Below the pieces are notes generated by a model. That model was given only the letters and a program-made list of their open reading frames with translations, made no database searches and was not told where the DNA came from. Source: Miniimonas arenae (lineage in GTDB: Bacteria > Actinomycetota > Actinomycetes > Actinomycetales > Beutenbergiaceae). Taken from it: a stretch of DNA of 64,000 nucleotides. The translations under genes and the position numbers were made by a program. The stretch is taken from positions 1-64,000 of the forward strand of contig NZ_VENP01000005.1 in assembly GCF_006351005.1 (NCBI RefSeq). The letters are read 5' to 3'. Positions 29,746 to 37,920 of the stretch are shown piece by piece (position 1 is the first letter of the stretch; the number at the start of each line of letters is the position of its first letter).

Positions 29746-31380
29746 GTGACCACCACCGCCCCCCCGAAGACCGACGCACGACCCCCGGCCGGCTCCCGCC
29801 GGTCCTTTCCCATGGAGATCACCGGTGGCTCGACCGGTGTGCTGATCGCCAAAGTGATCGGCCTCGGCCTGATCCTCGCCCTCGCGATCGGCCTGACGCC
29901 CACGCTCATCGCGACCTCGAACTGGGCCTTCCTGGCCATCCTCTGGGTCATCACGCTCGTCATCCTCGCGATCTACCTCACGGGGCGCGCGGTACCGGCG
30001 AAGTACCTCCTGCCCGGCACCCTGTTCCTCGTCCTCTTCCTCATCTATCCGATCCTCCTGACGTTCCAGCTCTCGACCACCAACTACGGCGACGGAACCC
30101 GCACCAGCCGCGAGGCGGCCATCGCCCGCATCGTCGGCAGCTCGGCCGTGCAGGTCGAGGGCGGTGCGACCTACGGCATGGTGATCGGCACGTCGGGCTC
30201 GACCACGACGGGGCCGTTCGTCATGCTGCTCGTGAACTCCACGACCGGTGACGCGTACGTCGGTTCCGAGGAGGACGGCCTGCAGCCGCTCGACGAGGAC
30301 GCCGTGACGATCGAGAGCGGCGTCGTCACCGAGGCGGACGGCTACACGATCCTCACCCGCCAGGAGCAGAACAGCCTCTCCAGCTCGGGTCAGCCGCTCG
30401 ACGGCTTCTCGGTGCCCGCGGGCGGTGACTCCGTCATCAAGGTGCAGGGCTTCCAGGCGATCGAGATGCGCACCCCCCTCGTCTACGACGAGGAGGCGGA
30501 CACCATCACGAACACCGACACGGGCGTCGTCTACACCGAGCAGCTCGGCCCGTCCGGTGACCGTTCGTTCTTCGTCGACGAGGACGGCAACCGGCTCTCC
30601 AACCAGTCGTGGGGAGAGAACATCGGGCTGCAGAACTACAAGCGGATCTTCACCGACCCCGCGATCACCGGGCCGTTCGCCGGGATCTTCGCGTGGACGC
30701 TGGTCTTCGCGTTCGTCTCGGTGGCGAGCACGTTCCTGCTCGGTCTGCTCCTCGCCGTCACCCTGAACGACCCCCGGATGCGCTTCCAGCGCGGCTTCCG
30801 GTCGATCCTCATCCTCCCGTACGCCATCCCCGGGTTCATCTCACTCATGGTGTGGGCCGGGTTCTGGAACCGCGACTTCGGTCTGGTCAACGACCTGCTC
30901 GGAACGGGCATCGACTGGCTGGGCAACGCGACCTGGGCCAAGGTCGCGGTGCTCGCGACCAACCTCTGGATGGGCTTCCCGTACATGTTCCTCATCAGTA
31001 CCGGGGCGCTGCAGTCGATCCCTGGCGACCTCAAGGAGGCGGCGTCGATCGACGGCGCGACCGGGTTCACCCAGTTCCGCAAGATCGTCTTCCCGCTCCT
31101 CATGGTCGCCACGGCGCCGCTGCTGGTGTCCTCGTTCGCGTTCAACTTCAACAACTTCAACGCGATCCAGCTGCTCACGGAGGGCGGTCCGTTCACCCCG
31201 GACAACCCGACGGCCGGCGGCACCGACATCCTCATCAGCTACACCTACCGGCTCGCGTTCGGCTCGGCCGGTCAGCAGATCGGGTTCGCGTCCGCGGTCT
31301 CGGTCGTGCTGTTCGTCCTGACCGGCGTCATCGCCGCGATCCAGTTCCGTGGCACCCGCGCGCTCGAGGAGATGAACTGA
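29746..31380 (+). CDS. malF: Maltodextrin ABC transporter permease MalF
   Basis: A 544-residue permease of the MalF type. Three TM helices (about 28-48, 52-72, 85-105) precede a large extracytoplasmic insertion of roughly 190 residues (from STTNYGDGTRTSREAAIARI to EQLGPSGDRSFFVDEDGN), equivalent to the MalF P2 domain that touches the binding protein. The conserved core begins with NYKRIF and has five more TM helices. The EAA loop reads LKEAASIDGATGFTQFRKIV, which docks on the ATPase. GTG 29746 follows CCAAGGAGTGCCGCT. The final stretch RGTRALEEMN ends one base before malG. Confidence 0.93.
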   Translation: MTTTAPPKTDARPPAGSRRSFPMEITGGSTGVLIAKVIGLGLILALAIGLTPTLIATSNWAFLAILWVITLVILAIYLTGRAVPAKYLLPGTLFLVLFLIYPILLTFQLSTTNYGDGTRTSREAAIARIVGSSAVQVEGGATYGMVIGTSGSTTTGPFVMLLVNSTTGDAYVGSEEDGLQPLDEDAVTIESGVVTEADGYTILTRQEQNSLSSSGQPLDGFSVPAGGDSVIKVQGFQAIEMRTPLVYDEEADTITNTDTGVVYTEQLGPSGDRSFFVDEDGNRLSNQSWGENIGLQNYKRIFTDPAITGPFAGIFAWTLVFAFVSVASTFLLGLLLAVTLNDPRMRFQRGFRSILILPYAIPGFISLMVWAGFWNRDFGLVNDLLGTGIDWLGNATWAKVAVLATNLWMGFPYMFLISTGALQSIPGDLKEAASIDGATGFTQFRKIVFPLLMVATAPLLVSSFAFNFNNFNAIQLLTEGGPFTPDNPTAGGTDILISYTYRLAFGSAGQQIGFASAVSVVLFVLTGVIAAIQFRGTRALEEMN

Positions 31381-31381
31381 C

Positions 31382-32326
31382 ATGGCGACCCCGGACCTGA
31401 CCTCGGCCACCGCCGTCCCTCCGACGGTCGTGGCTCCCGCGAAGCCGCAGAAGGGAGCCGGCCCCGACAAGCTCAGCGGGGCCCGCTGGTGGCGCATCCT
31501 GTCGTGGCGCTACCTCGTCGGCATCGTGGCCTGCGTCTACGCGCTCATCCCGGTGCTGTACATCGTGTCCGCCGCGCTCAACCCGATCGGGTCGGTGGCC
31601 TCCACCGAGATCATCCCGAACACCGTGAGCTGGGTGAACTTCGAGGCGCTCACCAACAACCCCTCCCGCCCGTTCTTCCGGTGGTTCGGGAACACGGTGA
31701 TCGTCGCCGTGGTCGTCGTGTTCGCCCAGCTGCTGTTCAGCTCCCTGGCGGCGTACGCGTTCTCCCGGTTCCGGTTCAAGGGCCGCCGGCTCGGGCTGCT
31801 CTCGCTGCTGCTGATCCTGATGTTCCCGCAGATCCTCGTGACGGTCGCGCTGTTCCAGATGTTCAGCGTCATCGGCGCGGTGATGCCGTCCGTCGGACTG
31901 GACACGCTGCCGGGGTACATCCTCATCATGCTGGGCGGCTCGCTCGGGCAGGTGTACCTCATCAAGGGCTTCTTCGACACCATCCCGCACGAGCTCGACG
32001 AGGCGGCCAAGATCGACGGCGCGGGGCACGTGCGCGTCTTCTTCGAGGTCTGCCTGCCCCTGGTGCGGCCGATCCTCGTGATCTCCGGCCTGCTGGTCTT
32101 CGTCGGAGTGGTCGGGGAGTTCCTGCTCGCGTCGATCTTCCTGCGCTCGACGACCATCAAGACGCTCGCCGTGGGCATGTACGGCGTGCTCGCGAGCGAC
32201 CGGTCCAACAACCTGGGCTGGTTCGCGGCGGCGTCGGTCGTCATCGCGGTGCCGATCATCATCCTGTTCCAGTTCCTCCAGCGCTTCATCGTCGGGGGCA
32301 TCACCTCCGGTGCGGTCAAGGGATGA
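31382..32326 (+). CDS. malG: Maltodextrin ABC transporter permease MalG
   Basis: A 314-residue MalG-type permease with a 40-residue Pro-rich cytoplasmic N-terminus and six TM helices. The EAA loop (LDEAAKIDGAGHVRVFFEV) is intact and is followed by CLPLVRPILVISGLLVFVG. The segment EFLLASIFLRSTTIKTLAVG resembles the E. coli MalG region that enters the transport path, and the end, QRFIVGGITSGAVKG, is characteristic of MalG. Start ATG 31382 is one base after the malF stop, so the pair is coupled. The GH13 enzyme gene starts four bases downstream, making transporter and hydrolase one operon. Confidence 0.94.
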   Translation: MATPDLTSATAVPPTVVAPAKPQKGAGPDKLSGARWWRILSWRYLVGIVACVYALIPVLYIVSAALNPIGSVASTEIIPNTVSWVNFEALTNNPSRPFFRWFGNTVIVAVVVVFAQLLFSSLAAYAFSRFRFKGRRLGLLSLLLILMFPQILVTVALFQMFSVIGAVMPSVGLDTLPGYILIMLGGSLGQVYLIKGFFDTIPHELDEAAKIDGAGHVRVFFEVCLPLVRPILVISGLLVFVGVVGEFLLASIFLRSTTIKTLAVGMYGVLASDRSNNLGWFAAASVVIAVPIIILFQFLQRFIVGGITSGAVKG

Positions 32327-32330
32327 CCAG

Positions 32331-34292
32331 GTGAGTCCGGAGTCGCCCACCGACCTCCTGCGTCACCCGCACCACGACGGATCCGCGTGCTACGCGGCGC
32401 CCGGGCCTCATCGCCTGGGCGCCGCGGTGCCGCTCCGCGTCCTCGTGCCCGACACGGCCGACGGCGAGAGGGGCGCCGACCACGTCGTGCTGCGGGCGGT
32501 GCGCGACGGCGAGCCGCACCTCACGCCCGCCGTCGCCGGCGCGCGGGGGCCGCACGGTACCTGGTGGCACGTGGACCTCGTCCTGGTCAACGCACTGACC
32601 TCCTACCGGTTCTTCGTCGGGGGCCCGCACGGGCGCTACCGCTGGCTCAACGCGGAGGGCGTGCACGAGCGGGACACGTCCGACGGTGCGGACTTCCTGA
32701 TCCGCGCCGACGAGCAGCCGCCGTCGTGGGTCGCCGACCAGGTCGCGTACCAGGTGTTCCCCGACCGGTTCGCGCGCTCGGCCGGCTCCGCGGACCGGTC
32801 CACGCCGGAGTGGGCGGACCCGATGCCGTGGGACGCCCCGGTTCTCGTGCGCGGGCCGGGCGTGGAGCGGCAGTGGTACGGCGGCGACCTCGACGGCGTG
32901 GCGGAGCGGCTGGACCACGTCGCGGACCTGGGCGCGACGGTGCTGTACCTCACGCCCGTGTTCGAGGGTCGGTCCAACCACCGCTACGACGCCGTCACGT
33001 TCGACACCGTCGATCCCGTGCTGGGCGGCGACGAGGCCCTCGTGCGGCTGATCGACGCGGCACACGAGCGCGGCATCCGCGTCCTCGGCGACCTCACGAC
33101 GAACCACACCGGTCGCGAGCACGCGTGGTTCCGCGCCGCGCAGGCCGACCCCGACTCGGTGGAGGCCGGCTTCTACCGCTTCCGCCGCCACCCCGACGAC
33201 TACGTCGCGTGGCTCGACGTGCCGAGCCTTCCCAAGCTCGACCACCGCAGCGCCGAGCTGCGCGCGCGGCTGTACGAGGGGGAGTCCTCGGTGGTCGCGC
33301 GGTGGCTGCGGGCCGGGCTGGACGGCTGGCGCATCGACGTCGCGAACATGACCGGGCGGATGGCCGCGGACGACCTCGCGCGCGACGTCGCCCGCCGGAT
33401 CCGCGCCACGATGCTCGCCGAACGGCCGGACGCGTGGCTGCTCGCCGAGCACGGGCACGACGCCGGGCCCGACCTCACGGGGGACGGCTGGGACGGCACG
33501 ATGGACTACCAGGGCTTCACCCGCCCGCTGTGGGTGTGGCTCAACGGGGGTGCGCCCGACGTCGCGGATCGCCCGGGCGACGGCGAGCAGGCGAACGACG
33601 GCGAGCCGCAGCGGGTGCCGCACGGCCTGGACTTCCTCGGCCTGCCGATCGACGTGCCGGTGCTGCCCGCGACCTCGGCCGTGGGCACGATGCGCGAGGT
33701 GCATGCCGCCATGCCCTGGGCTGCCCAGAGCGCGTCGACGCTGCACCTGGACTCCCACGACACCCCGCGGTTCCGCACGATCGCCGGCGGCGGGACCGAC
33801 GGCACGATCGACGTGGCCGGCCGCGGCCGGCGCCGGCACCTGCTGGCGCTCGCGCTGCAGATGACGATGCCCGGCGTGCCCTCGGTCTTCCAGGGCGACG
33901 AGATCGGCCTGACCGGGACCACGGGAGAGCACGCGCGCACCCCGTTCCCGTGGGACCGGGACGTGTGGGACACCCCGACGTGGGAGGCCTACCGCGCGTG
34001 GGTGCACGCGCGGACCGGCAGCGTCGCGCTGCGGCGCGGCGGGCTGCGCTGGGTGCACGTGGGCGCCGACAGCCTCACGTTCCTGCGCGAGCACCCCGAC
34101 GAGCGCGTCCTCGTGCACGTGGTGCGCGCCGCCGTCGAGCCTCTCGCGCTGCCGCTGGACCTGCTCGGCGGGGCGCTCGAGGGCGTCCTCGTGGGCGCCG
34201 AGGCCCGGGTGGACGCCGGCCGGCTCGTGCTGCCCGGTGCGCCGGGTGCGTCGGCCTGGCGGCTGGGCGCACGCGGCCTGGCGTGGCGGTGA
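32331..34292 (+). CDS. GH13 cyclomaltodextrinase/neopullulanase-like enzyme
   Basis: Cytoplasmic GH13 enzyme of 653 residues that likely hydrolyses imported maltodextrins. The N-terminal 120 residues form a CBM34-like beta domain (begins RHPHHDGSACYAAPG), the mark of the neopullulanase/maltogenic amylase/cyclomaltodextrinase group. The barrel shows DLTTNHTG, GWRIDVANM with nucleophile Asp336, LLAEHGHD with Glu373, and LDSHDTPR with Asp477. A linker in the barrel (RPGDGEQANDGEPQ) looks like a recent polar insertion. GTG 32331, four bases after malG, is preferred to the in-frame codon at 32310 inside malG. No signal peptide. Exact specificity cannot be decided by eye. Confidence 0.9.
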   Translation: MSPESPTDLLRHPHHDGSACYAAPGPHRLGAAVPLRVLVPDTADGERGADHVVLRAVRDGEPHLTPAVAGARGPHGTWWHVDLVLVNALTSYRFFVGGPHGRYRWLNAEGVHERDTSDGADFLIRADEQPPSWVADQVAYQVFPDRFARSAGSADRSTPEWADPMPWDAPVLVRGPGVERQWYGGDLDGVAERLDHVADLGATVLYLTPVFEGRSNHRYDAVTFDTVDPVLGGDEALVRLIDAAHERGIRVLGDLTTNHTGREHAWFRAAQADPDSVEAGFYRFRRHPDDYVAWLDVPSLPKLDHRSAELRARLYEGESSVVARWLRAGLDGWRIDVANMTGRMAADDLARDVARRIRATMLAERPDAWLLAEHGHDAGPDLTGDGWDGTMDYQGFTRPLWVWLNGGAPDVADRPGDGEQANDGEPQRVPHGLDFLGLPIDVPVLPATSAVGTMREVHAAMPWAAQSASTLHLDSHDTPRFRTIAGGGTDGTIDVAGRGRRRHLLALALQMTMPGVPSVFQGDEIGLTGTTGEHARTPFPWDRDVWDTPTWEAYRAWVHARTGSVALRRGGLRWVHVGADSLTFLREHPDERVLVHVVRAAVEPLALPLDLLGGALEGVLVGAEARVDAGRLVLPGAPGASAWRLGARGLAWR

Positions 34293-34318
34293 CCGGGTCG
34301 AGATGAGCACGGCTGCGC

Positions 34319-34390
34319 GACCTCACCGCGGTGCCGCACCACGACGGCTCGACGTTCGACACCGTCGACCCGCTGCTCGGCGGGCTGCCG
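34319..34390 (+). pseudogene. Relic of a second GH13 gene
   Basis: In the 145-base gap before the next GH13 gene, one frame reads DLTAVPHHDGS directly joined to TFDTVDPLLGGLP. The first part matches the N-terminal PHHDGS motif and the second matches the VTFDTVDPVLGG segment of the intact neopullulanase-like gene just upstream, where they are about 210 residues apart. The piece has no start codon in frame. It therefore looks like the joined remains of a deleted paralogue. DNA similarity is obvious over both parts (for example GTTCGACACCGTCGA). Confidence 0.6.
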
Positions 34391-34437
34391 GCGAGCGCGA
34401 GGCCCAGAGACTTGTCTCGAATCGCGAACGGAGCACC

Positions 34438-35790
34438 ATGAGCTACTCCCACCACCCGTCCCGGCTCACGCACCCGGAGTGGGCGCGCGACGCGGCGATC
34501 TACCAGGTGAACACGCGCCAGCTCACTCCCGAGGGCACGCTGCGCGCCGCGATCGAGCACCTGCCGCGGATCGCCGCCCTGCACGTCGACATCGTGTGGC
34601 TCATGCCGGTGCACGAGATCGGCGTCGTGAACCGCAAGGGCGTGCTCGGCAGCCCCTACGCGGTGCGCGACTACTACTCGGTGAGCTCGGAGCTGGGCAC
34701 GCTCGAGGACCTGCGCACCTTCGTGGACCGCGCGCACGAGCTCGGCCTGCACGTCATCCTCGACTGGGTCGCCAACCACACCTCGTGGGACAGCGTGCTC
34801 CTCGAGGAGCACCCGGAGTACTTCCCGCGCGACGCCGACGGTGAACTCATCCCGACGCCGTGGTGGGACTGGGACGACATCGTCGACCTGGACTACGACC
34901 AGCCGGGCGTCGCGGACTACATGGCCGACGCGATGGAGTACTGGGTGCGCGAGGCCGACGTCGACGGGTTCCGGTGCGACGTCGCGGGCCTCGTGCCGAC
35001 GTACTTCTGGGTGCGGGTGCGCGAGCAGCTCGAGCGGATCAAGCCGGTGTTCCTGCTCGCCGAGTGGGAGTCGCGGGAGCTGCACGACGAGGCGTTCGAC
35101 ATGACGTACGCATGGACCTGGAACTCTGCGATGCACGAGATCGCGACCGGCAAGGCCAACGTCGACGCGCTGCGCGGCTACTACGCGTGGAACGACCGCG
35201 CCTACCCGCGCGACTCGATCCGGATGCTGTTCGTGTCCAACCACGACAAGAACGCGTGGGACGGCACCGAGTTCGAGCAGTTCGGCGACGCGCTCGAGGC
35301 CGCGATCGTGCTGTCGGTGACGAGCGACGGCATGCCGCTGATCTACTCCGGGCAGGAGGCGGGCAACGACCGCCGGCTGCCGTTCTTCGACCGCGACCCG
35401 ATCGAGTGGCGCGAGCACCCCATGGGCGACTTCTACACCGCGCTGCTCGCGATGCGGCACCGCTACCGCGCGCTCGACAACGGCGCGTGGGGCGCGCCCA
35501 TGCTCGAGGTGCGCACGTCCGACCCGCAGCAGGTGATCGCGTTCGTGCGGGACGCCGGCGGCGACGCCGTGCTCGTGGTGCTCAACCTCTCCGACGCCGC
35601 GCGCGATGTCGAGCTGCGCACGGGTCCCGTGGCGGGTCAGTGGCGGCGGTGGACGCCGGAGGTCGAGGCCGCGGGGTCTGGCGACGCAGCGTCCGACGGC
35701 GCAGCCCCCGCGGGCGAGCAGCTCACCCTCGAGCGCGGGGACACGATCGCGCTGCCCGCGTGGGGCTGGGCGGTGCTGGTCCGGCCCTGA
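34438..35790 (+). CDS. Cytoplasmic GH13 alpha-amylase-family enzyme
   Basis: A 450-residue GH13 enzyme without a signal peptide. It begins directly with the barrel (RDAAIYQVNTRQLTPEGTL). Catalytic regions are DWVANHT, GFRCDVAGLVP with nucleophile Asp181, LLAEWESRE with Glu209 and FVSNHDKNAWDG with Asp270. A short C-terminal beta domain ends LPAWGWAVLVRP. The SNHDKN and CDVAG forms set it apart from the two neighbouring enzymes; it resembles small cytosolic amylases of maltodextrin clusters. ATG 34438 follows ACGGAGCACC. The C-terminal domain has a short Ala/Gly/Asp-rich loop (AAGSGDAASDGAAPAG). Substrate: probably linear maltodextrins. Confidence 0.88.
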   Translation: MSYSHHPSRLTHPEWARDAAIYQVNTRQLTPEGTLRAAIEHLPRIAALHVDIVWLMPVHEIGVVNRKGVLGSPYAVRDYYSVSSELGTLEDLRTFVDRAHELGLHVILDWVANHTSWDSVLLEEHPEYFPRDADGELIPTPWWDWDDIVDLDYDQPGVADYMADAMEYWVREADVDGFRCDVAGLVPTYFWVRVREQLERIKPVFLLAEWESRELHDEAFDMTYAWTWNSAMHEIATGKANVDALRGYYAWNDRAYPRDSIRMLFVSNHDKNAWDGTEFEQFGDALEAAIVLSVTSDGMPLIYSGQEAGNDRRLPFFDRDPIEWREHPMGDFYTALLAMRHRYRALDNGAWGAPMLEVRTSDPQQVIAFVRDAGGDAVLVVLNLSDAARDVELRTGPVAGQWRRWTPEVEAAGSGDAASDGAAPAGEQLTLERGDTIALPAWGWAVLVRP

Positions 35791-35800
35791 CGGGGCGGTG

Positions 35801-35823
35801 GGGCGGGGCCGCCGGCCCCGCCC
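35801..35823. terminator. Bidirectional terminator hairpin
   Basis: GGGCGGGGCC (35801-35810) pairs perfectly with GGCCCCGCCC (35814-35823) over a 3-base loop. It lies 10 bases after the stop of the plus-strand GH13 gene and 25 bases before the stop of the convergent alpha-glucosidase gene. Confidence 0.8.
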
Positions 35824-35847
35824 TGCGCCGCCGGGTCGGCCGGGTGA

Positions 35848-37689
35848 TCAGTCCGGACCGAACGGCTCGCGGCGCTCCGCCGAGGTGCGCCGCAGCCAGA
35901 CGGTGGTGTCCGGGGGAAGGTGCGTCTCGCCGTCGTGCTCGCGGAGGGGACCGCTCGCGAGCAGCACCTCGTGGTCGTCCGGCAGGGGGTAGTCGTGTCC
36001 GCCGGTGTTGGCGGCGACGACGACCTCGCCGTTGCCGAACGCCACCACGTCCTCGTCCTCGAGGTCGACCCACGCGAGGCCGCCCGAGCCGAGGGAGTAG
36101 GAGCGGCGCAGGCGAAGCGCCGTGCGGTACATCTCGAAGGTGGAGCCGGGGACGCCCTTCTGGGCGTCGAGGGCGTACGTCGCCCAGTCCGCGGGCTGCG
36201 GCAGCCACGTGGCGCCCGACGGCGAGAAGCCGAACCCCGGCGCGTCCGCCTCCCAGGGCAGCGGGACGCGGCAGCCGTCGCGGCCGTTGCCGCCGCCGCG
36301 CGCGACGGCGGGGTCCTGGCGCAGCTCCATCGGCAGCAGCGTGTGCTCGGGCAGTCCGAGCTCCTCACCCTGGTAGAGGTAGGCGGACCCGGGCAGCCCG
36401 AGCTGGAGCAGGGTCGCGGCGCGGCCGCGGCGCAGGCCGAGCTCGGCGTCAGGCACGGGGTCGGTCGGGCTGAGCGCCTCGACGTTGCCGCCTGCCGAGG
36501 GCAGGCCGAACCGCGAGTGGTGCCGCACGACGTCGTGGTTGGACAGCACCCACGTGGTCGGTGCGCCGACGGCGTCGTTGGCGTGCAGCGAGCGCTCGAC
36601 GACGGACCGCAGCTCGTGCGGGTGCCAGTGCGCTGAGAGGAACGCGAAGTTGAAGGCCTGGTGCATCTCGTCCTCGCGGACGTACTCCGCGAGGGCGCTG
36701 AGCGGCTCGACCCACGCCTCGGCCACGAGCATGCGGTCCGGCCCGTACTCCGCGAGCACTCGGTGCCAGTCGCGGTAGACCTCGTGGACGCCGGGCTGGT
36801 TCCACATCGGGCCGTCGTTGACGTCGGCGTCGGCGTCGGCGTCGGTGTCGGTGTCGGTGTGCGTGGCGGGCGTGGCGTCGGCGTCCCCAGCGTCCTCGAT
36901 GACGTCCCCGACGTCGTGCGTCGGCAGCTCACCGTGCTCGGTCTCCGAGACCATCGAGGAGTGGCCGGCCCAGTCCGGCAGGCCCTCCTTCTTCACGAGG
37001 CCGTGCGCGACGTCGACCCGGAAGCCGTCGACGCCGCGGTCGAGCCAGAACCGCAGGACCGAGCGGAACTCCTCGGCGACCTCGGGGTTGGACCAGTCCA
37101 GGTCCGGCTGCGTGGTGTCGAACAGGTGCAGGTACCACTGGCCGGGCGTGCCGTCCGCCTCGGTCACCCGGGTCCAGCCCTCGCCGCCGAACACGCTGCG
37201 CCAGTTGTTCGGGGGGAGCTCGCCGCGGGAGCCGCGGCCCTCGCGGAAGAGGTAGCGCGCGCGCTCCGGGCTGCCGGGTCCCGCGGCCAGGGCCGCCCTG
37301 AACCACGCGTGCTCGGAGGAGGTGTGGTTGGGCACGAGGTCGATGACGACCTTGAGCCCGAGCTGGTGGGCCCGCTCGATGAGGGCGTCGGCGTCGGCGA
37401 GCGTCCCGAACAGCGGGTCGACGTCGCGGTAGTCGGCGACGTCGTAGCCCGCGTCGGCCTGCGGGGACGTGTAGAAGGGGGAGAGCCAGAGAGCGTCGAC
37501 GCCGAGTCGGGCGAGGTGACCCAGGCGCTGGGTGATGCCCGGGAGGTCGCCCACGCCGTCGCCGTCGGAGTCCGCGAAGGAGCGGGGGTAGACCTGGTAG
37601 ACGACCGCGGTGTGCCACCACTGCTGGGTGCCGGTCCGAGGCGGGGAGACGGGGCTGGTGCGGCACACGGTCGAGGTCGTCGCGCTCAT
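35848..37689 (-). CDS. Alpha-glucosidase (GH13, oligo-1,6-glucosidase type)
   Basis: A 613-residue cytoplasmic GH13 enzyme that probably releases glucose from short maltodextrins. It reads WWHTAVVYQVYPRSFADSDG near the start, DLVPNHTSSEHAWF (about 117-130), GFRVDVAHG with nucleophile Asp226, LVAEAWV with Glu324, and VLSNHDVVRH with Asp386. Between the last helix of domain B and PMWNQPGVHEVYRDW there is a low-complexity insertion, residues 267-292 (Thr/Asp/Ala repeats), encoded by a hexamer microsatellite. ATG 37689 is the start supported by homology; the open frame runs further only because of the antisense of dgt. Convergent with the plus-strand mal cluster, so it has its own promoter. Confidence 0.9.
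   Translation of the reverse strand: MSATTSTVCRTSPVSPPRTGTQQWWHTAVVYQVYPRSFADSDGDGVGDLPGITQRLGHLARLGVDALWLSPFYTSPQADAGYDVADYRDVDPLFGTLADADALIERAHQLGLKVVIDLVPNHTSSEHAWFRAALAAGPGSPERARYLFREGRGSRGELPPNNWRSVFGGEGWTRVTEADGTPGQWYLHLFDTTQPDLDWSNPEVAEEFRSVLRFWLDRGVDGFRVDVAHGLVKKEGLPDWAGHSSMVSETEHGELPTHDVGDVIEDAGDADATPATHTDTDTDADADADVNDGPMWNQPGVHEVYRDWHRVLAEYGPDRMLVAEAWVEPLSALAEYVREDEMHQAFNFAFLSAHWHPHELRSVVERSLHANDAVGAPTTWVLSNHDVVRHHSRFGLPSAGGNVEALSPTDPVPDAELGLRRGRAATLLQLGLPGSAYLYQGEELGLPEHTLLPMELRQDPAVARGGGNGRDGCRVPLPWEADAPGFGFSPSGATWLPQPADWATYALDAQKGVPGSTFEMYRTALRLRRSYSLGSGGLAWVDLEDEDVVAFGNGEVVVAANTGGHDYPLPDDHEVLLASGPLREHDGETHLPPDTTVWLRRTSAERREPFGPD
36823..36858. repeat. Hexamer microsatellite inside the alpha-glucosidase gene
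   Basis: Three GTCGGC units are followed by three GTCGGT units on the plus strand, reading as Thr-Asp and Ala-Asp repeats in the minus-strand protein. Further GTCGGCGTC pieces continue to 36885. The tract sits in a surface loop, so length changes in multiples of six bases would be tolerated. Confidence 0.85.
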
Positions 37690-37920
37690 CAGACCATCCT
37701 CCCGCGGGCCGCACGAGCGGGCAAATCCCGCCAGGCCGCGGCTCGCGGCCCTCGGGCACCGCGTCTCGTCCGTCACCGCGCGGGTGACCGTGCACGCGAA
37801 GCGGATGCTCGCCGTCGCGCGTCCCGCCCCCTCGCCGGGGCGCCGCGCTGAGCCGGGTGGCCGTCCACAGCCGTCGCCTGACCACCGCCGCCAGGGCGGT
37901 GCGCCACTAGGCTGGCGACG

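Noticed and set aside
34402-34420. GAGAC-TT-GTCTC dyad before the second GH13 gene as an operator
   Set aside because: Short, single copy, and not shared with the mal promoter.
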